From: JAUASV01 sp047605685
GTDB taxonomy: Bacteria; Actinomycetota; Actinomycetes; Actinomycetales; Microbacteriaceae
NCBI GenBank assembly: GCA_047605685.1
Contig: JASGFF010000002.1
Coordinates: 1-64,000 of the forward strand
Direction of reading: 5' to 3'
DNA length: 64,000 nt
In this document: piece by piece, positions 16,133 through 24,116 of the stretch
Layout of the letters: every line of letters begins with the position of its first letter
Position numbering within the stretch: position 1 is the stretch's first letter
The notes under the pieces: model-generated
What the model saw: only the letters and a program-made list of their open reading frames with translations
The model's database searches: none
Told to the model about the DNA's origin: nothing
Made by a program: the position numbers and the translations under genes

Positions 16133-16299
16133 TGTCCCCCCGGGTCGATGAAGCCGCTCGGGACACAGCGATACCCGCCGTGTGCCCGTGCACGGACGTC
16201 AGAGTACCGGGCGTTCATAAGCCGTTCCTGGGAGCGGACGGATGCGGGCCCGGTGGCAGGCACCGTGCGCACTCGGCCCCACGACGTGAAGGCGGGCAG

Positions 16300-16373
16300 T
16301 GGGGCGGACGGGACTTGAACCCGTGACCGACGGATTATGAGTCCGCTGCTCTGACCAGCTGAGCTACCGCCCC
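16300..16373 (-). tRNA. tRNA-Met (anticodon CAT, elongator type)
   Basis: On the minus strand the acceptor stem GGGGCGG (16373-16367) pairs with CCGCCCC (16307-16301), and position 16300 gives discriminator A. The anticodon loop is CTCATAA (anticodon CAT) and the T arm contains GGTTCAAGTCC. CCA is not encoded. The sequence resembles actinobacterial elongator tRNA-Met rather than the initiator or tRNA-Ile2. The -10-like TAGGGT overlaps the stop codon of the upstream glycosyltransferase gene. Confidence 0.95.
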
Positions 16374-16407
16374 GCACCGGCGCGCCACGGCACCGGCTGA
16401 GCACACC

Positions 16408-17706
16408 CTACCCGTCGGCGAGGCCGGTTCCGCGCCGGGGCCAGTCGGGGCTGCGCTGCAGACGTTCGCGAAGGGCCTGCAGCGAGGCGCGGGCCGAGCG
16501 CGGCCGAGGAGCCTCCTTGATGGTGTCCTCCACCTGCTCCCCGCGGTAGATCGCCTCGAACGTCGAGATCGTCTTGGTGATGTCGTGGGCCTCCACGATG
16601 CGCAGGCTCTCGCGCTTCATCCGCTCGTACTCTGCGGGTTCGGCGGTGAGCACGTCGGTGAGCCGGGCGGCGAAATCCTCGGGGTTGTCGGGCTCGAAGA
16701 GATAGCCGTTCTCGCCGTCGTGCACCAGGTGGGGCAGCGCCATGGCATCCGCCCCGACCACGGGCAGCGCGCTCGCCATCGCCTCCATCGTCGCGATCGA
16801 CTGTAGCTCCGCCGTCGAGGGGATCGCGAAGACCGCGGCGCGCGAATACGCGGCCCGCAGGTACTCCTCGGAGACATAGCCGGTGATGGTGACCCGATCG
16901 GCGACGCCGAGGCGACGCGCGACGGCCTTGAGATGGCTCTCCTGCTCACCGCCGCCGACGAGCTCGACGCGGGCGTCGAGCGCCGGGTCGAGCAGGGAGA
17001 GCGCCTCGAGCAGCACCTCGAGACGCTTCTCGCCGGTGATCCGACCGACGAAGAGGATCAGGTTCTCGGCCCGCGGCTCCCAGCTCGGCGTGTAGTTCGC
17101 CATCTCGACGCCGTTCGACAGCGCGAGCACGCCCTTCACGTGGATGTACCGCTCCAGGAAGTCCGCGGCCCGCCGCGTCGGCGAGGTGATCACGTTGGCG
17201 CGGGTGTAGGAGCGGGCGGCGGCCTCCCAGAACAGGCGGTAGGCGAAGCGGTGCATGAACCGGGGCACCGGTGTGTGCTCGATGAGGTTCTCGGGCATCA
17301 CGTGGTTCGTGCCGATCACGCGGATGCCGCGCAGCTGCGCCTGGTGCGCGAGCCCCCGGCCGGTGATGATGTGCGACTGGAAGTGCACGACATCCGGCCT
17401 CACCTCGTCCAGGATGCGCGCCGCGTTCTGCTCGATGCGCCACGGCAGCGCGAAGCGCAGCCACGGGTGCGGGTACCAGCGCAGGCTGCGCAGCCGATGC
17501 GCGATGACGTCGTGGCCCTCGTACTGCTCGACGCGGGTGACCTGCCGGCCGATGTCGGAGGGGACGACGACGTGCACATCGTGGCCACGTGCGGCGAGCT
17601 GCCCAGCGAGTACCGAGGCGAACCGCGCCGAGCCGTTGATCTCGGGCGGGAACGTGTCCGCGCCGATCACGATGCGCAGCGGACGCGACGGGGCATGATC
17701 AGACAC
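16408..17706 (-). CDS. GT4 family glycosyltransferase
   Basis: A 432-residue retaining glycosyltransferase with a GT-B fold. The N-terminal acceptor domain starts RIVIGADTFPPEINGSARFASVLAGQLAARGHDVHVVVPS. The donor domain has NLILFVGRITGEKRLEVLLEAL, VELVGGGEQESHL and the EX7E-like region AELQSIATMEAMASALPVVGADAMALPHLV. Such enzymes make actinobacterial glycolipids (PimB/MgtA type) or wall glycans; the sugar and acceptor cannot be read from sequence. The start is GTG at 17706. It lies six bases after the DMT transporter gene, on the same strand. Confidence 0.88.
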   Translation of the reverse strand: MSDHAPSRPLRIVIGADTFPPEINGSARFASVLAGQLAARGHDVHVVVPSDIGRQVTRVEQYEGHDVIAHRLRSLRWYPHPWLRFALPWRIEQNAARILDEVRPDVVHFQSHIITGRGLAHQAQLRGIRVIGTNHVMPENLIEHTPVPRFMHRFAYRLFWEAAARSYTRANVITSPTRRAADFLERYIHVKGVLALSNGVEMANYTPSWEPRAENLILFVGRITGEKRLEVLLEALSLLDPALDARVELVGGGEQESHLKAVARRLGVADRVTITGYVSEEYLRAAYSRAAVFAIPSTAELQSIATMEAMASALPVVGADAMALPHLVHDGENGYLFEPDNPEDFAARLTDVLTAEPAEYERMKRESLRIVEAHDITKTISTFEAIYRGEQVEDTIKEAPRPRSARASLQALRERLQRSPDWPRRGTGLADG

Positions 17707-17712
17707 GATGTC

Positions 17713-18642
17713 TCACGGTAGCGCAGCCGCGTCCGTTGACTGCGGATGATGTCTGGCGAGTTGGAACACGCCGAAGACCGCGATCCCGCCGGAGGCCAGG
17801 AACGCCGGCAGCGCCCAGGCCGGCGCGCCGCCGGCCTCGCCGAGGATGGCGACGCCGATGACGACGGCGACGAAGGGGTCGACGACCGTGAGCCCGGCGA
17901 CGACGAGGTCGGGCGGACCGTTCGCATAGGCGGATTGCTGGTAATAGGTGCCGAACAGCAGCGACACGATCCAAAGCACGATGCAGCCGATCGTGAGCAG
18001 CTCGGTGGGGCCGACGTCCACGCTGAGCACCAGCAGCGTCTTGACCCGGTCGATGACGACCTTCGCGAGCGTGGCGACGAAGCCGAACAGGATGCCCGCG
18101 CCGACGACGTACATCATCGCCGTCATCCGGGCGCCGTACAGTCGCAGCGCCACGGCGAGCAGCACGACGACGACACCGAGCACGATCAGCACGGTGACGA
18201 GCCGCCGCTGGGTGACCGGCGTGGAGACCGTGGTGAACGAGGCGACGCCGACGAAGAGCGCGACGCCGAGGACGCACAGCGCGATGGCCCGGATGGTGGG
18301 CACATCCAGCCGCACGCTGTTCACCCGGGCGTTCAGCACCGAGGTGGCCACGAGGCCGACGACGCCGACCGGCTGCACCACGGTGAGCGGGGCGATCGAG
18401 ATGCTGGTGAGCTGGAAGACGAGCGCGAACAGCACGAGGCCGGTTCCGGAGAGCCAGGACGGGCGTCGCAGCAGCGCGAGGAGCTGTTTGAACGAGAGGG
18501 CGCTCGTGGTGTCGTCCGGGTCGTCGACCTTGCTCACCCCGCGATGCTGCAGCTGGGCCCCGACCGCGAGCAGCACCGCGCCCACGAGCGCGACGACGAT
18601 GCCGACCGGCGTGTTCGAGGAGAGGTCGACGTCGGGGAGCAC
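17713..18642 (-). CDS. DMT superfamily transporter
   Basis: A 309-residue protein with nine to ten hydrophobic helices in two EamA-like halves. Typical parts are VGIVVALVGAVLLAVGAQLQHRG, TSISIAPLTVVQPVGVVGLVATSVLNA and ANGPPDLVVAGLTVVDPFVAVVIGVAILGE. This is the actinobacterial type of drug/metabolite transporter, substrate unknown. The GTG at 18642 is preceded by a TAGATT -10 six bases upstream. It is divergent from def with only 41 bases between them. Confidence 0.85.
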   Translation of the reverse strand: MLPDVDLSSNTPVGIVVALVGAVLLAVGAQLQHRGVSKVDDPDDTTSALSFKQLLALLRRPSWLSGTGLVLFALVFQLTSISIAPLTVVQPVGVVGLVATSVLNARVNSVRLDVPTIRAIALCVLGVALFVGVASFTTVSTPVTQRRLVTVLIVLGVVVVLLAVALRLYGARMTAMMYVVGAGILFGFVATLAKVVIDRVKTLLVLSVDVGPTELLTIGCIVLWIVSLLFGTYYQQSAYANGPPDLVVAGLTVVDPFVAVVIGVAILGEAGGAPAWALPAFLASGGIAVFGVFQLARHHPQSTDAAALP

Positions 18643-18648
18643 CGCACG

Positions 18649-18654
18649 AATCTA
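18649..18654 (-). promoter_or_regulatory. Leaderless-type -10 for the DMT gene (TAGATT)
   Basis: TAGATT on the minus strand ends six bases before the GTG at 18642. Confidence 0.5.
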
Positions 18655-18671
18655 CCCGCTGCCCGCGCCGA

Positions 18672-18677
18672 TAGGCT
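18672..18677 (+). promoter_or_regulatory. Leaderless-type -10 for def (TAGGCT)
   Basis: TAGGCT ends six bases before the ATG at 18684. The divergent DMT -10 sits 17 bases away, in the position of the def -35. Confidence 0.5.
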
Positions 18678-18683
18678 GGCCAG

Positions 18684-19250
18684 ATGGCCGTCCTGCCCAT
18701 CCGGATCACCGGCGACCCGGTGCTGCACGAGCCGGCGCAGCCGGTGGGCACGGTGGACGGAGGGCTGCGATCCCTCGTGGCCGACATGATCGAGACCATG
18801 GCCGCGGCGCCCGGTGTCGGCCTCGCCGCGCCGCAGGTGGGCGTGGGCCGGCGGCTGTTCGTCTACGACTGGACCGACGGTGACGGCGTGCGCCACAGCG
18901 GCGTCGCGATCGATCCCGAGCTTTGGCTCAGCCCGCTCGCCCTCGGCGCCCTCGACGTCGAGGGCGAGTCGGAGGGATGCCTGTCGATCCCGGGCGAGCG
19001 CTACCCGCTGCGCCGCGCGCAGCGGGCGCTGCTGCGGGCGACGGACCTCGACGGGCGGCGGCGCGAGGTCACGGCATCCGGATGGCTCGCCCGGATCTTC
19101 CAGCACGAGTACGACCACCTCGACGGCGTGCTCTACGCGGACCGGCTCGACGCGGCGTCGCAGCGGGCGCTCGGCAAGGTGGTGCGGCGCAAGGCCTGGG
19201 GCATCCCGGGGCACAGCTGGACGCCGGGCGTGGACGACGTCGAGGCCTGA
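18684..19250 (+). CDS. def: Peptide deformylase
   Basis: Peptide deformylase removes the N-formyl group from nascent proteins. All three metal-site motifs are present in the 188-residue protein: GVGLAAPQ at 44-51, EGCLS at 97-101 with ligand C99, and HEYDH at 141-145 with both ligand histidines. The C-terminal extension GIPGHSWTPG is typical of actinobacterial enzymes. The transcript is probably leaderless. Confidence 0.97.
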   Translation: MAVLPIRITGDPVLHEPAQPVGTVDGGLRSLVADMIETMAAAPGVGLAAPQVGVGRRLFVYDWTDGDGVRHSGVAIDPELWLSPLALGALDVEGESEGCLSIPGERYPLRRAQRALLRATDLDGRRREVTASGWLARIFQHEYDHLDGVLYADRLDAASQRALGKVVRRKAWGIPGHSWTPGVDDVEA

Positions 19251-19276
19251 TCCGCCTCGTTTCAAGACCGCCTCGT

Positions 19277-20170
19277 TCAGGCGCCCAGGTTCACGCCGTG
19301 GATGCCGTTGTGGTACTTGAGCGCCGGGAAGCTCGCGCTCACACTGAAGCCGACGCCCGGCAGCACGCTCGCGCTGAACACCCCGCCAAAGAGCTCGGCG
19401 CGCTCGCGCATGGCGGTGATCCCCGGCCCGGTGATGACGCCGGTGAGCGCGCGCAGGTCGTCCTCCACGGTCGGCCGCTCGGGCGCCTCCACGCCGCGGC
19501 GAGCACGCACCCGCTGGCCGTCGTCGTCGACGCGCAGCTGGAAACCCTCCTCGGTCCAGGTGAAGGCCACGAGCACCTCGGTGCCCTTGCCGCCGTGCTT
19601 GAGAGCGTTCGTGAGCGACTCCTGCAGGATGCGGAACACCGTGAGCTCGGCGCCGGACTTGAGCTCGAACCGGCGACCGCTCTCCTCGAAGCGGATGACG
19701 AGGCCGGCGTCGCGCATGACCTCGAACAGCTCCCGGACGCTCGCGAGCCCCGGCTGCACCGGTACCTCGGTCTCGCCCTCGTGCACGAGTGTCATCACCC
19801 GGCGCACGTCGCCGAGGGCCGAGCGGGCGACGTCGGCGATCGCGCCGAGGGCGCGCACCGCGGCGCTCGGGTCTTCGGAGGCCGCGTAGCGCGCGCCGTC
19901 GGCCTGGCTGGCCATGGCCGAGAGGTTGCGCACGGTGACCTCGTGCAGCTCGCCGATGATGCGCAGCCGGTTGGTCTGCTCGGCGAGGGCGAGCTCGAGG
20001 TCGATGGCGTCGAGCTCGGCATCGACCCGGACAAGCTGCTGGCTGCGCCGGGCCCGCCGGGCCCGCAGCCAGAGCACGAGGAGCAGCAGCACCAGCACCA
20101 GCAGCGCGCCCGTCGCGATCTCGAGGAGACCCGAGGGCAGCGAGGGGCCCGGCGCGATCCATGCCTGCAC
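19277..20170 (-). CDS. Sensor histidine kinase (HisKA_3 / NarX-DesK type), no partner nearby
   Basis: A 297-residue kinase with a single N-terminal transmembrane helix (GALLVLVLLLLVLWL), a HisKA_3 dimerisation segment with the probable phospho-accepting His in GELHEVTVRNLSAM, the N-box ILQESLTNALKHG, and the G boxes VDDDGQ and GPGITAMRERAELFGG. No sensor domain and no response regulator gene are adjacent, so it looks like an orphan. I chose the GTG at 20170 because GGAAGGGAC lies upstream; a GTG at 20227 would add 19 residues. Its 3' end is 26 bases from the convergent def stop. Confidence 0.85.
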   Translation of the reverse strand: MQAWIAPGPSLPSGLLEIATGALLVLVLLLLVLWLRARRARRSQQLVRVDAELDAIDLELALAEQTNRLRIIGELHEVTVRNLSAMASQADGARYAASEDPSAAVRALGAIADVARSALGDVRRVMTLVHEGETEVPVQPGLASVRELFEVMRDAGLVIRFEESGRRFELKSGAELTVFRILQESLTNALKHGGKGTEVLVAFTWTEEGFQLRVDDDGQRVRARRGVEAPERPTVEDDLRALTGVITGPGITAMRERAELFGGVFSASVLPGVGFSVSASFPALKYHNGIHGVNLGA

Positions 20171-20313
20171 GGCTGTCGTCCCTTCCGACTCTCCCGCCTC
20201 CCGAGCGGGATGGCCGAAAGGGAACACTACTCCGGCGGATCGACGCGCGGGTGGCCGGGGCGCGTTCGACCGCAGCCCCTCGAGGGGTGCGAGCCGGGCG
20301 CCGTCCCCGACTC

Positions 20314-20322
20314 TGGTAATGT
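20314..20322 (+). promoter_or_regulatory. Extended -10 for tRNA-Asn
   Basis: TGGTAATGT is an extended -10 (TG, one base, TAATGT) ending 23 bases before the mature tRNA start. No good -35 is seen. Confidence 0.4.
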
Positions 20323-20345
20323 TGACGCGCCCCGTGAGGGGATGA

Positions 20346-20421
20346 TCCTCGATAGCTCAATTGGCAGAGCAATCGGCTGTTAACCGATAGGTTCTTGGTT
20401 CGAGTCCAAGTCGGGGAGCCA
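20346..20421 (+). tRNA. tRNA-Asn (anticodon GTT)
   Basis: The acceptor stem TCCTCGA (20346-20352) pairs with TCGGGGA (20411-20417) with one G-T pair, followed by discriminator G and an encoded CCA (20419-20421). The anticodon loop contains CTGTTAA (anticodon GTT) and the T loop GGTTCGAGTCC is standard. Confidence 0.97.
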
Positions 20422-20469
20422 ACTCGGGGCACGTGCCGGGCCGCGACGGCACCGCGTTGTTACGGCACT

Positions 20470-20487
20470 ACGGTGTTACAGCACCGT
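20470..20487 (+). terminator. Small hairpin after tRNA-Asn
   Basis: ACGGTG (20470-20475) pairs with CACCGT (20482-20487) across six bases and is followed by GTTGTTT. It is a weak terminator candidate for the tRNA and also faces the end of the ABC operon. Confidence 0.35.
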
Positions 20488-20512
20488 GTTGTTTACAGCA
20501 CCGCCCGCGGCG

Positions 20513-21328
20513 TCAGACGCCGCGCTCCTTCATGATCCGGTCCGCCCTCACGAGCCCGTCGACGTAGGGATGCCAGGACTGGTCCAGGATCTCCGCCATC
20601 GTGCCGATGCCGGCGACGAGCCCCTCGTGCATGACCACGATCCGGTCGCCGAGCGCCCGCACCTCGTCGAGGGCGCCGGCGATCACGAGCGCGGAGATGC
20701 CGCGGGCACGCTGCAGCTCGCGGAGCGTGTCGACGATCGTATGCCGCACCGTGACGTCCACGCCCGCGGTGGGGTTGTCGGCCACGAGCAGCTCCGGCTC
20801 CAGGATGAGCGCGCGCGCGATGGCGACCCGCTGTCGCTGCCCGGTGGAGAGCTCGTAGGGGTATTTGTTCATCGTCATGAGCGGCAGCCGCACCTGGTCG
20901 ACGAGGGTCGCGACCGCCTGCCCGGCGAGGTGCTGGTCGAAGCGCCGGTCGCGCGCGTAGATGGGTGCGGCGATGTTCTCCCCCGCCGTCAGGTGCGGGT
21001 CGAGCCGCGCGCCCGCGTCCTGCGGCAGGTAGCCGACCCGGAACTGGAGCCGGTCGCGGGCGCGGGCGCCCATCCGGCGCACGTCGGTGCCGAGCACCGT
21101 GAGCCGTCCGCCGTGGATCACCGGCGTCGCCTGGCCGTGCGAGCCCGCGACGCCCGCGATCGCGGCGGCGAGTGTGGACTTGCCGCTGCCGGACTCACCG
21201 ATCATCGACAGCGACTCGCCCGCGGCGATGCGGAACGTGACGCCGTTGACGGCGTCGACACGGTCCCCGTCCCTGCGCGCCGGGTAGTGCAGGGAGAGGT
21301 CGTCGGCGACGACGACCGGTGCCGGCAT
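20513..21328 (-). CDS. Third ABC ATPase subunit, degenerate catalytic site
   Basis: A 271-residue ABC nucleotide-binding protein of the oligopeptide/dipeptide type. Walker A is intact at 44-52 (GESGSGKST) and the signature is LSTGQ at 160-164. The Walker B region reads LLVAD followed by Asn185 instead of the catalytic Glu (DNPTAGVD), and the usual switch SHD is replaced by VIAGALDEV near residue 217. It may bind ATP but should hydrolyse it poorly. It is last in the importer operon, two bases after the fused ATPase gene that already supplies two complete domains, so a regulatory or asymmetric role is plausible. Confidence 0.85.
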   Translation of the reverse strand: MPAPVVVADDLSLHYPARRDGDRVDAVNGVTFRIAAGESLSMIGESGSGKSTLAAAIAGVAGSHGQATPVIHGGRLTVLGTDVRRMGARARDRLQFRVGYLPQDAGARLDPHLTAGENIAAPIYARDRRFDQHLAGQAVATLVDQVRLPLMTMNKYPYELSTGQRQRVAIARALILEPELLVADNPTAGVDVTVRHTIVDTLRELQRARGISALVIAGALDEVRALGDRIVVMHEGLVAGIGTMAEILDQSWHPYVDGLVRADRIMKERGV

Positions 21329-21330
21329 CC

Positions 21331-23061
21331 TCAGCCCTCCCCGGCGAGACCGGCGAGGCTGCGCCGCCGCTCGGCCTGCTCCGCGGGGTCGGGCACGGGC
21401 AACGAGGCGAGCAGCCGCCGGGTGTAGGGATGCCGCGGCGTGCCGAGCACCTCGGCGGCGGTGCCCTCCTCCACGAGCGCCCCGCGCAGCAGCACGCCGA
21501 TGCGGTCGGCGAGCAGGTCGACGACGGCGAGGTCGTGGCTGATGAACAGCGCCGCGAAGCCGAGGCGCTCCTGCAGCTCGCGGAACAGCTCGAGCACGCG
21601 CGCCTGCACGCTCACGTCGAGGGCGCTCGTCGGCTCGTCGGCGATGAGCAGGCGCGGCTCGAGAGCGAGCGCACGGGCGAGGCTCACCCGCTGGCGCTGG
21701 CCGCCGGAGAGCTCGTGCGGGTAGCGGTCGCCGTAGCCGGCGGGCAGCTGCACGGAGCGCAGCAGCTCGTCGACGCGGTCGCGCGCCTGCTGGGCGGTGC
21801 GCGCCCGCCCGTGCACCACGAGCGGCTCGGCGACGCACTGCGCGATCGTCAGCAGCGGGTTGAAGCTCGTCGCCGGGTCCTGGAACACGAAGCCGATGTC
21901 GGCTCGGGCGGCACGGAAGCCCCGCTCGCGCAGGCCGAGCATCTCGTGGCCGAGCACCCGCAGCGAGCCGGACGAGATCGGCTGCAGTCCGGCGATGGCC
22001 CGGCCGATGGTGGTCTTGCCGGAGCCGGACTCGCCGACGAGCCCGAGCACCTCGCCGGGGGCGATCCGCAGGCTCACGCCGTCGACGGCCCGGAACGGCC
22101 GGCGGCCCAGACGACCGGGGTACTCGATGACGAGGTCCTCGGCGACGACGGCCGGCCCGACGGCAGCCGACCCGGCAGCGATCGGCCCGACGGCAGCCGA
22201 CCCGGCGGCGGTCGGCCCGACGGCAGCCGACCCGGCGGCGGCATCCGGCCCGGCAGCGGCGCGCGCGCTCGTGCGGGCGCCGATCCGCGGCACCGCGGCG
22301 AGCAGGCTGCGGGTGTAGGCCGCCCGCGGCGCCGCGAACAGCTCGCGCACGCCCGCCTGCTCGACGATCTCGCCCTGGTACATCACGGCCACCCGGTCGG
22401 CGAGGTCGGCCACGACGCCCATGTTGTGGGTGATGATGAGGATCGCGGTGCCGAAGTCCCGGGCGATGCGCCGCAGCAGCTCCAGGATCTCGGCCTGCAC
22501 CGTCACATCCAGGGCGGTCGTCGGCTCGTCCGCCACGATGAGGCCGGGCTCGAGCACGAGCGCCATGGCGATCACGATGCGCTGCTTCTGCCCGCCCGAG
22601 AACTGGTGCGGGTAGTGGTCGACGCGCTCTTGCGGGTCCGGGATGCCGACCTTGCCGAGGATCTCGATCGCCCTGGCCCTGGCCTGCGCCCGCGAGAGCC
22701 GGCCGTGGGCGCGCAGTCCCTGGGCGATCTGCCAGCCGACCGTGTACACCGGGTTGAGCGCCGTCGAGGGCTCCTGGAACACCATCGCCGCCCTGCGGCC
22801 GCGCAGCTCGCGCAGCCGCCGGCCGGACAGCGGCAGCACGTCGACGCCGTCGAGCAGCACCGCGCCGCGCGCCGTCGCCGTCGCCGGCAGCAGGCCGAGC
22901 ACGGCCTTGCCGGTCACCGTCTTGCCGCTGCCCGACTCCCCCACCACGGCGAGCACCTCGCCGGCACGCACCTCGAGGCTCACGCCGCGCACCGCGGCGA
23001 CGTCGCCGCCGTCGCTCGCGAACGTGACCTCGAGGTCGCGGATCGCCAGCACCTCGGTCAT
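21331..23061 (-). CDS. Fused two-domain ABC ATPase (DppD-DppF type)
   Basis: A 576-residue protein with two complete oligopeptide-type ATPase domains. The first has GESGSGKT, HQFSGGQKQRIVIAMAL, LIVADEPTTALDVT and IITHNMGVV. The second has GESGSGKTT, HELSGGQRQRVSLARAL, LLIADEPTSALDVS and FISHDLAVV. Both carry the catalytic Glu and switch His. It powers import with the two permeases upstream. The linker holds a 30-bp tandem repeat (22154-22242) encoding AAVGP/AAGS units. Its ATG overlaps the stop of the permease gene (ATGA). Confidence 0.92.
   Translation of the reverse strand: MTEVLAIRDLEVTFASDGGDVAAVRGVSLEVRAGEVLAVVGESGSGKTVTGKAVLGLLPATATARGAVLLDGVDVLPLSGRRLRELRGRRAAMVFQEPSTALNPVYTVGWQIAQGLRAHGRLSRAQARARAIEILGKVGIPDPQERVDHYPHQFSGGQKQRIVIAMALVLEPGLIVADEPTTALDVTVQAEILELLRRIARDFGTAILIITHNMGVVADLADRVAVMYQGEIVEQAGVRELFAAPRAAYTRSLLAAVPRIGARTSARAAAGPDAAAGSAAVGPTAAGSAAVGPIAAGSAAVGPAVVAEDLVIEYPGRLGRRPFRAVDGVSLRIAPGEVLGLVGESGSGKTTIGRAIAGLQPISSGSLRVLGHEMLGLRERGFRAARADIGFVFQDPATSFNPLLTIAQCVAEPLVVHGRARTAQQARDRVDELLRSVQLPAGYGDRYPHELSGGQRQRVSLARALALEPRLLIADEPTSALDVSVQARVLELFRELQERLGFAALFISHDLAVVDLLADRIGVLLRGALVEEGTAAEVLGTPRHPYTRRLLASLPVPDPAEQAERRRSLAGLAGEG
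22154..22242. repeat. 30-bp in-frame tandem repeat, three copies
   Basis: Copies start at 22154, 22184 and 22214 and encode the Ala/Gly/Val/Pro linker between the two ATPase domains. Confidence 0.9.
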
Positions 23062-24116
23062 CGTCCGGCCTCCACCGCGTCGCCAGCCACCGCACCGCTG
23101 GCCGCCGTGTCGCTGGCCACCGTGTCGTCGAGGATGGCGCCGCCCGGCGCGACGGCGACGTCCGCGGGTGGCGGGGCGGCGGCATCCGCTCGGCGCCGGG
23201 TGCGCAGCCGGGGGTCGGCGAGGTCGTTGAGGCTCTCGCCCACGAGCGTGATGCCCAGGATGACGAGCACGATCGCCGTGCCCGGGAAGATCGAGGTCCA
23301 CCAGATGCCGGCCGTGACATCGGAGATCGAGCGGTTGAGGTCGTAGCCCCACTCCGCCGCAGCCGTCTGCTCGATGCCGAAGCCGAGAAAGCCGAGCGCG
23401 GCGAGCGTCGAGATCGCCTCGGCGGCGTTGAGGGTCGCGATGAGCGGCAGCGTGCGGGTGGCGTTGCGCAGCACGTGCCGGGTCATGATCTGCGGCGCGC
23501 GGGTGCCGATGACCTTCGCGGCGTCCACGAACGCCTCCGCCTTGATGCGGGCCGCCTCGGCGCGCACGACGCGGAAGTACTGCGGGATGTAGATGACCGT
23601 GATCGCGATCGCGGCGGCGAAGACGCCGCCCCACAGGCTCGACTGCCCGCCGGAGATGACGATCGCCGCGACGATGGCCAGCAGCAGCGAGGGGAAGGCG
23701 TAGACAGCGTCGGCGACCACGACGAGCACCCGGTCGATCCAGCCGCCGATGTAGCCGGAGACCAGGCCGAGCATCACGCCGAGCACGATGGAGAGCGCGA
23801 CGGCGATCACGATCGTGGTGAGCGCGGTGCGGGCCCCCCAGATCACCCGGGAGAGCACGTCGAAGCCGCCGACCGTGGTGCCGAGCAGGTGCGCGGCGCT
23901 CGGCGGCTGCTGCGCACCGAAGGCGACACCGTCGGCGTCGCGCAGCTGGGCGAAGCCGTAGGGGGCGATGAGCGGCGCAAGGATCGCCACGAGCACGAAG
24001 GCGCCGGTGAGCACGAGACCGGCCACCAGCATCCCGCGCTGCACGCCCACGCTCTGACGCAGCTGGTGCACCACCGGGATGCGGGAGCGCGGCGACCTCC
24101 TCGACGCGGCGCCCAT
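23058..24116 (-). CDS. ABC importer permease (DppC/OppC type)
   Basis: A 352-residue permease with about six helices. The first lies in GMLVAGLVLTGAFVLVAILAPLIAPYGF, and the periplasmic loop with HLLGTTVGGFDVLSRVIWGARTAL is typical of DppC. The EAA loop is EAARIKAEAFVDAAKVIGTRAPQIMTRHVLRN. The C-terminus ends in a 50-residue Ala/Asp-rich tail (DDTVASDTAASGAVAGDAV) unlike the family. It overlaps the downstream ATPase by four bases, and its start overlaps the DppB-like stop by one. Confidence 0.93.
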   Translation of the reverse strand: MGAASRRSPRSRIPVVHQLRQSVGVQRGMLVAGLVLTGAFVLVAILAPLIAPYGFAQLRDADGVAFGAQQPPSAAHLLGTTVGGFDVLSRVIWGARTALTTIVIAVALSIVLGVMLGLVSGYIGGWIDRVLVVVADAVYAFPSLLLAIVAAIVISGGQSSLWGGVFAAAIAITVIYIPQYFRVVRAEAARIKAEAFVDAAKVIGTRAPQIMTRHVLRNATRTLPLIATLNAAEAISTLAALGFLGFGIEQTAAAEWGYDLNRSISDVTAGIWWTSIFPGTAIVLVILGITLVGESLNDLADPRLRTRRRADAAAPPPADVAVAPGGAILDDTVASDTAASGAVAGDAVEAGR

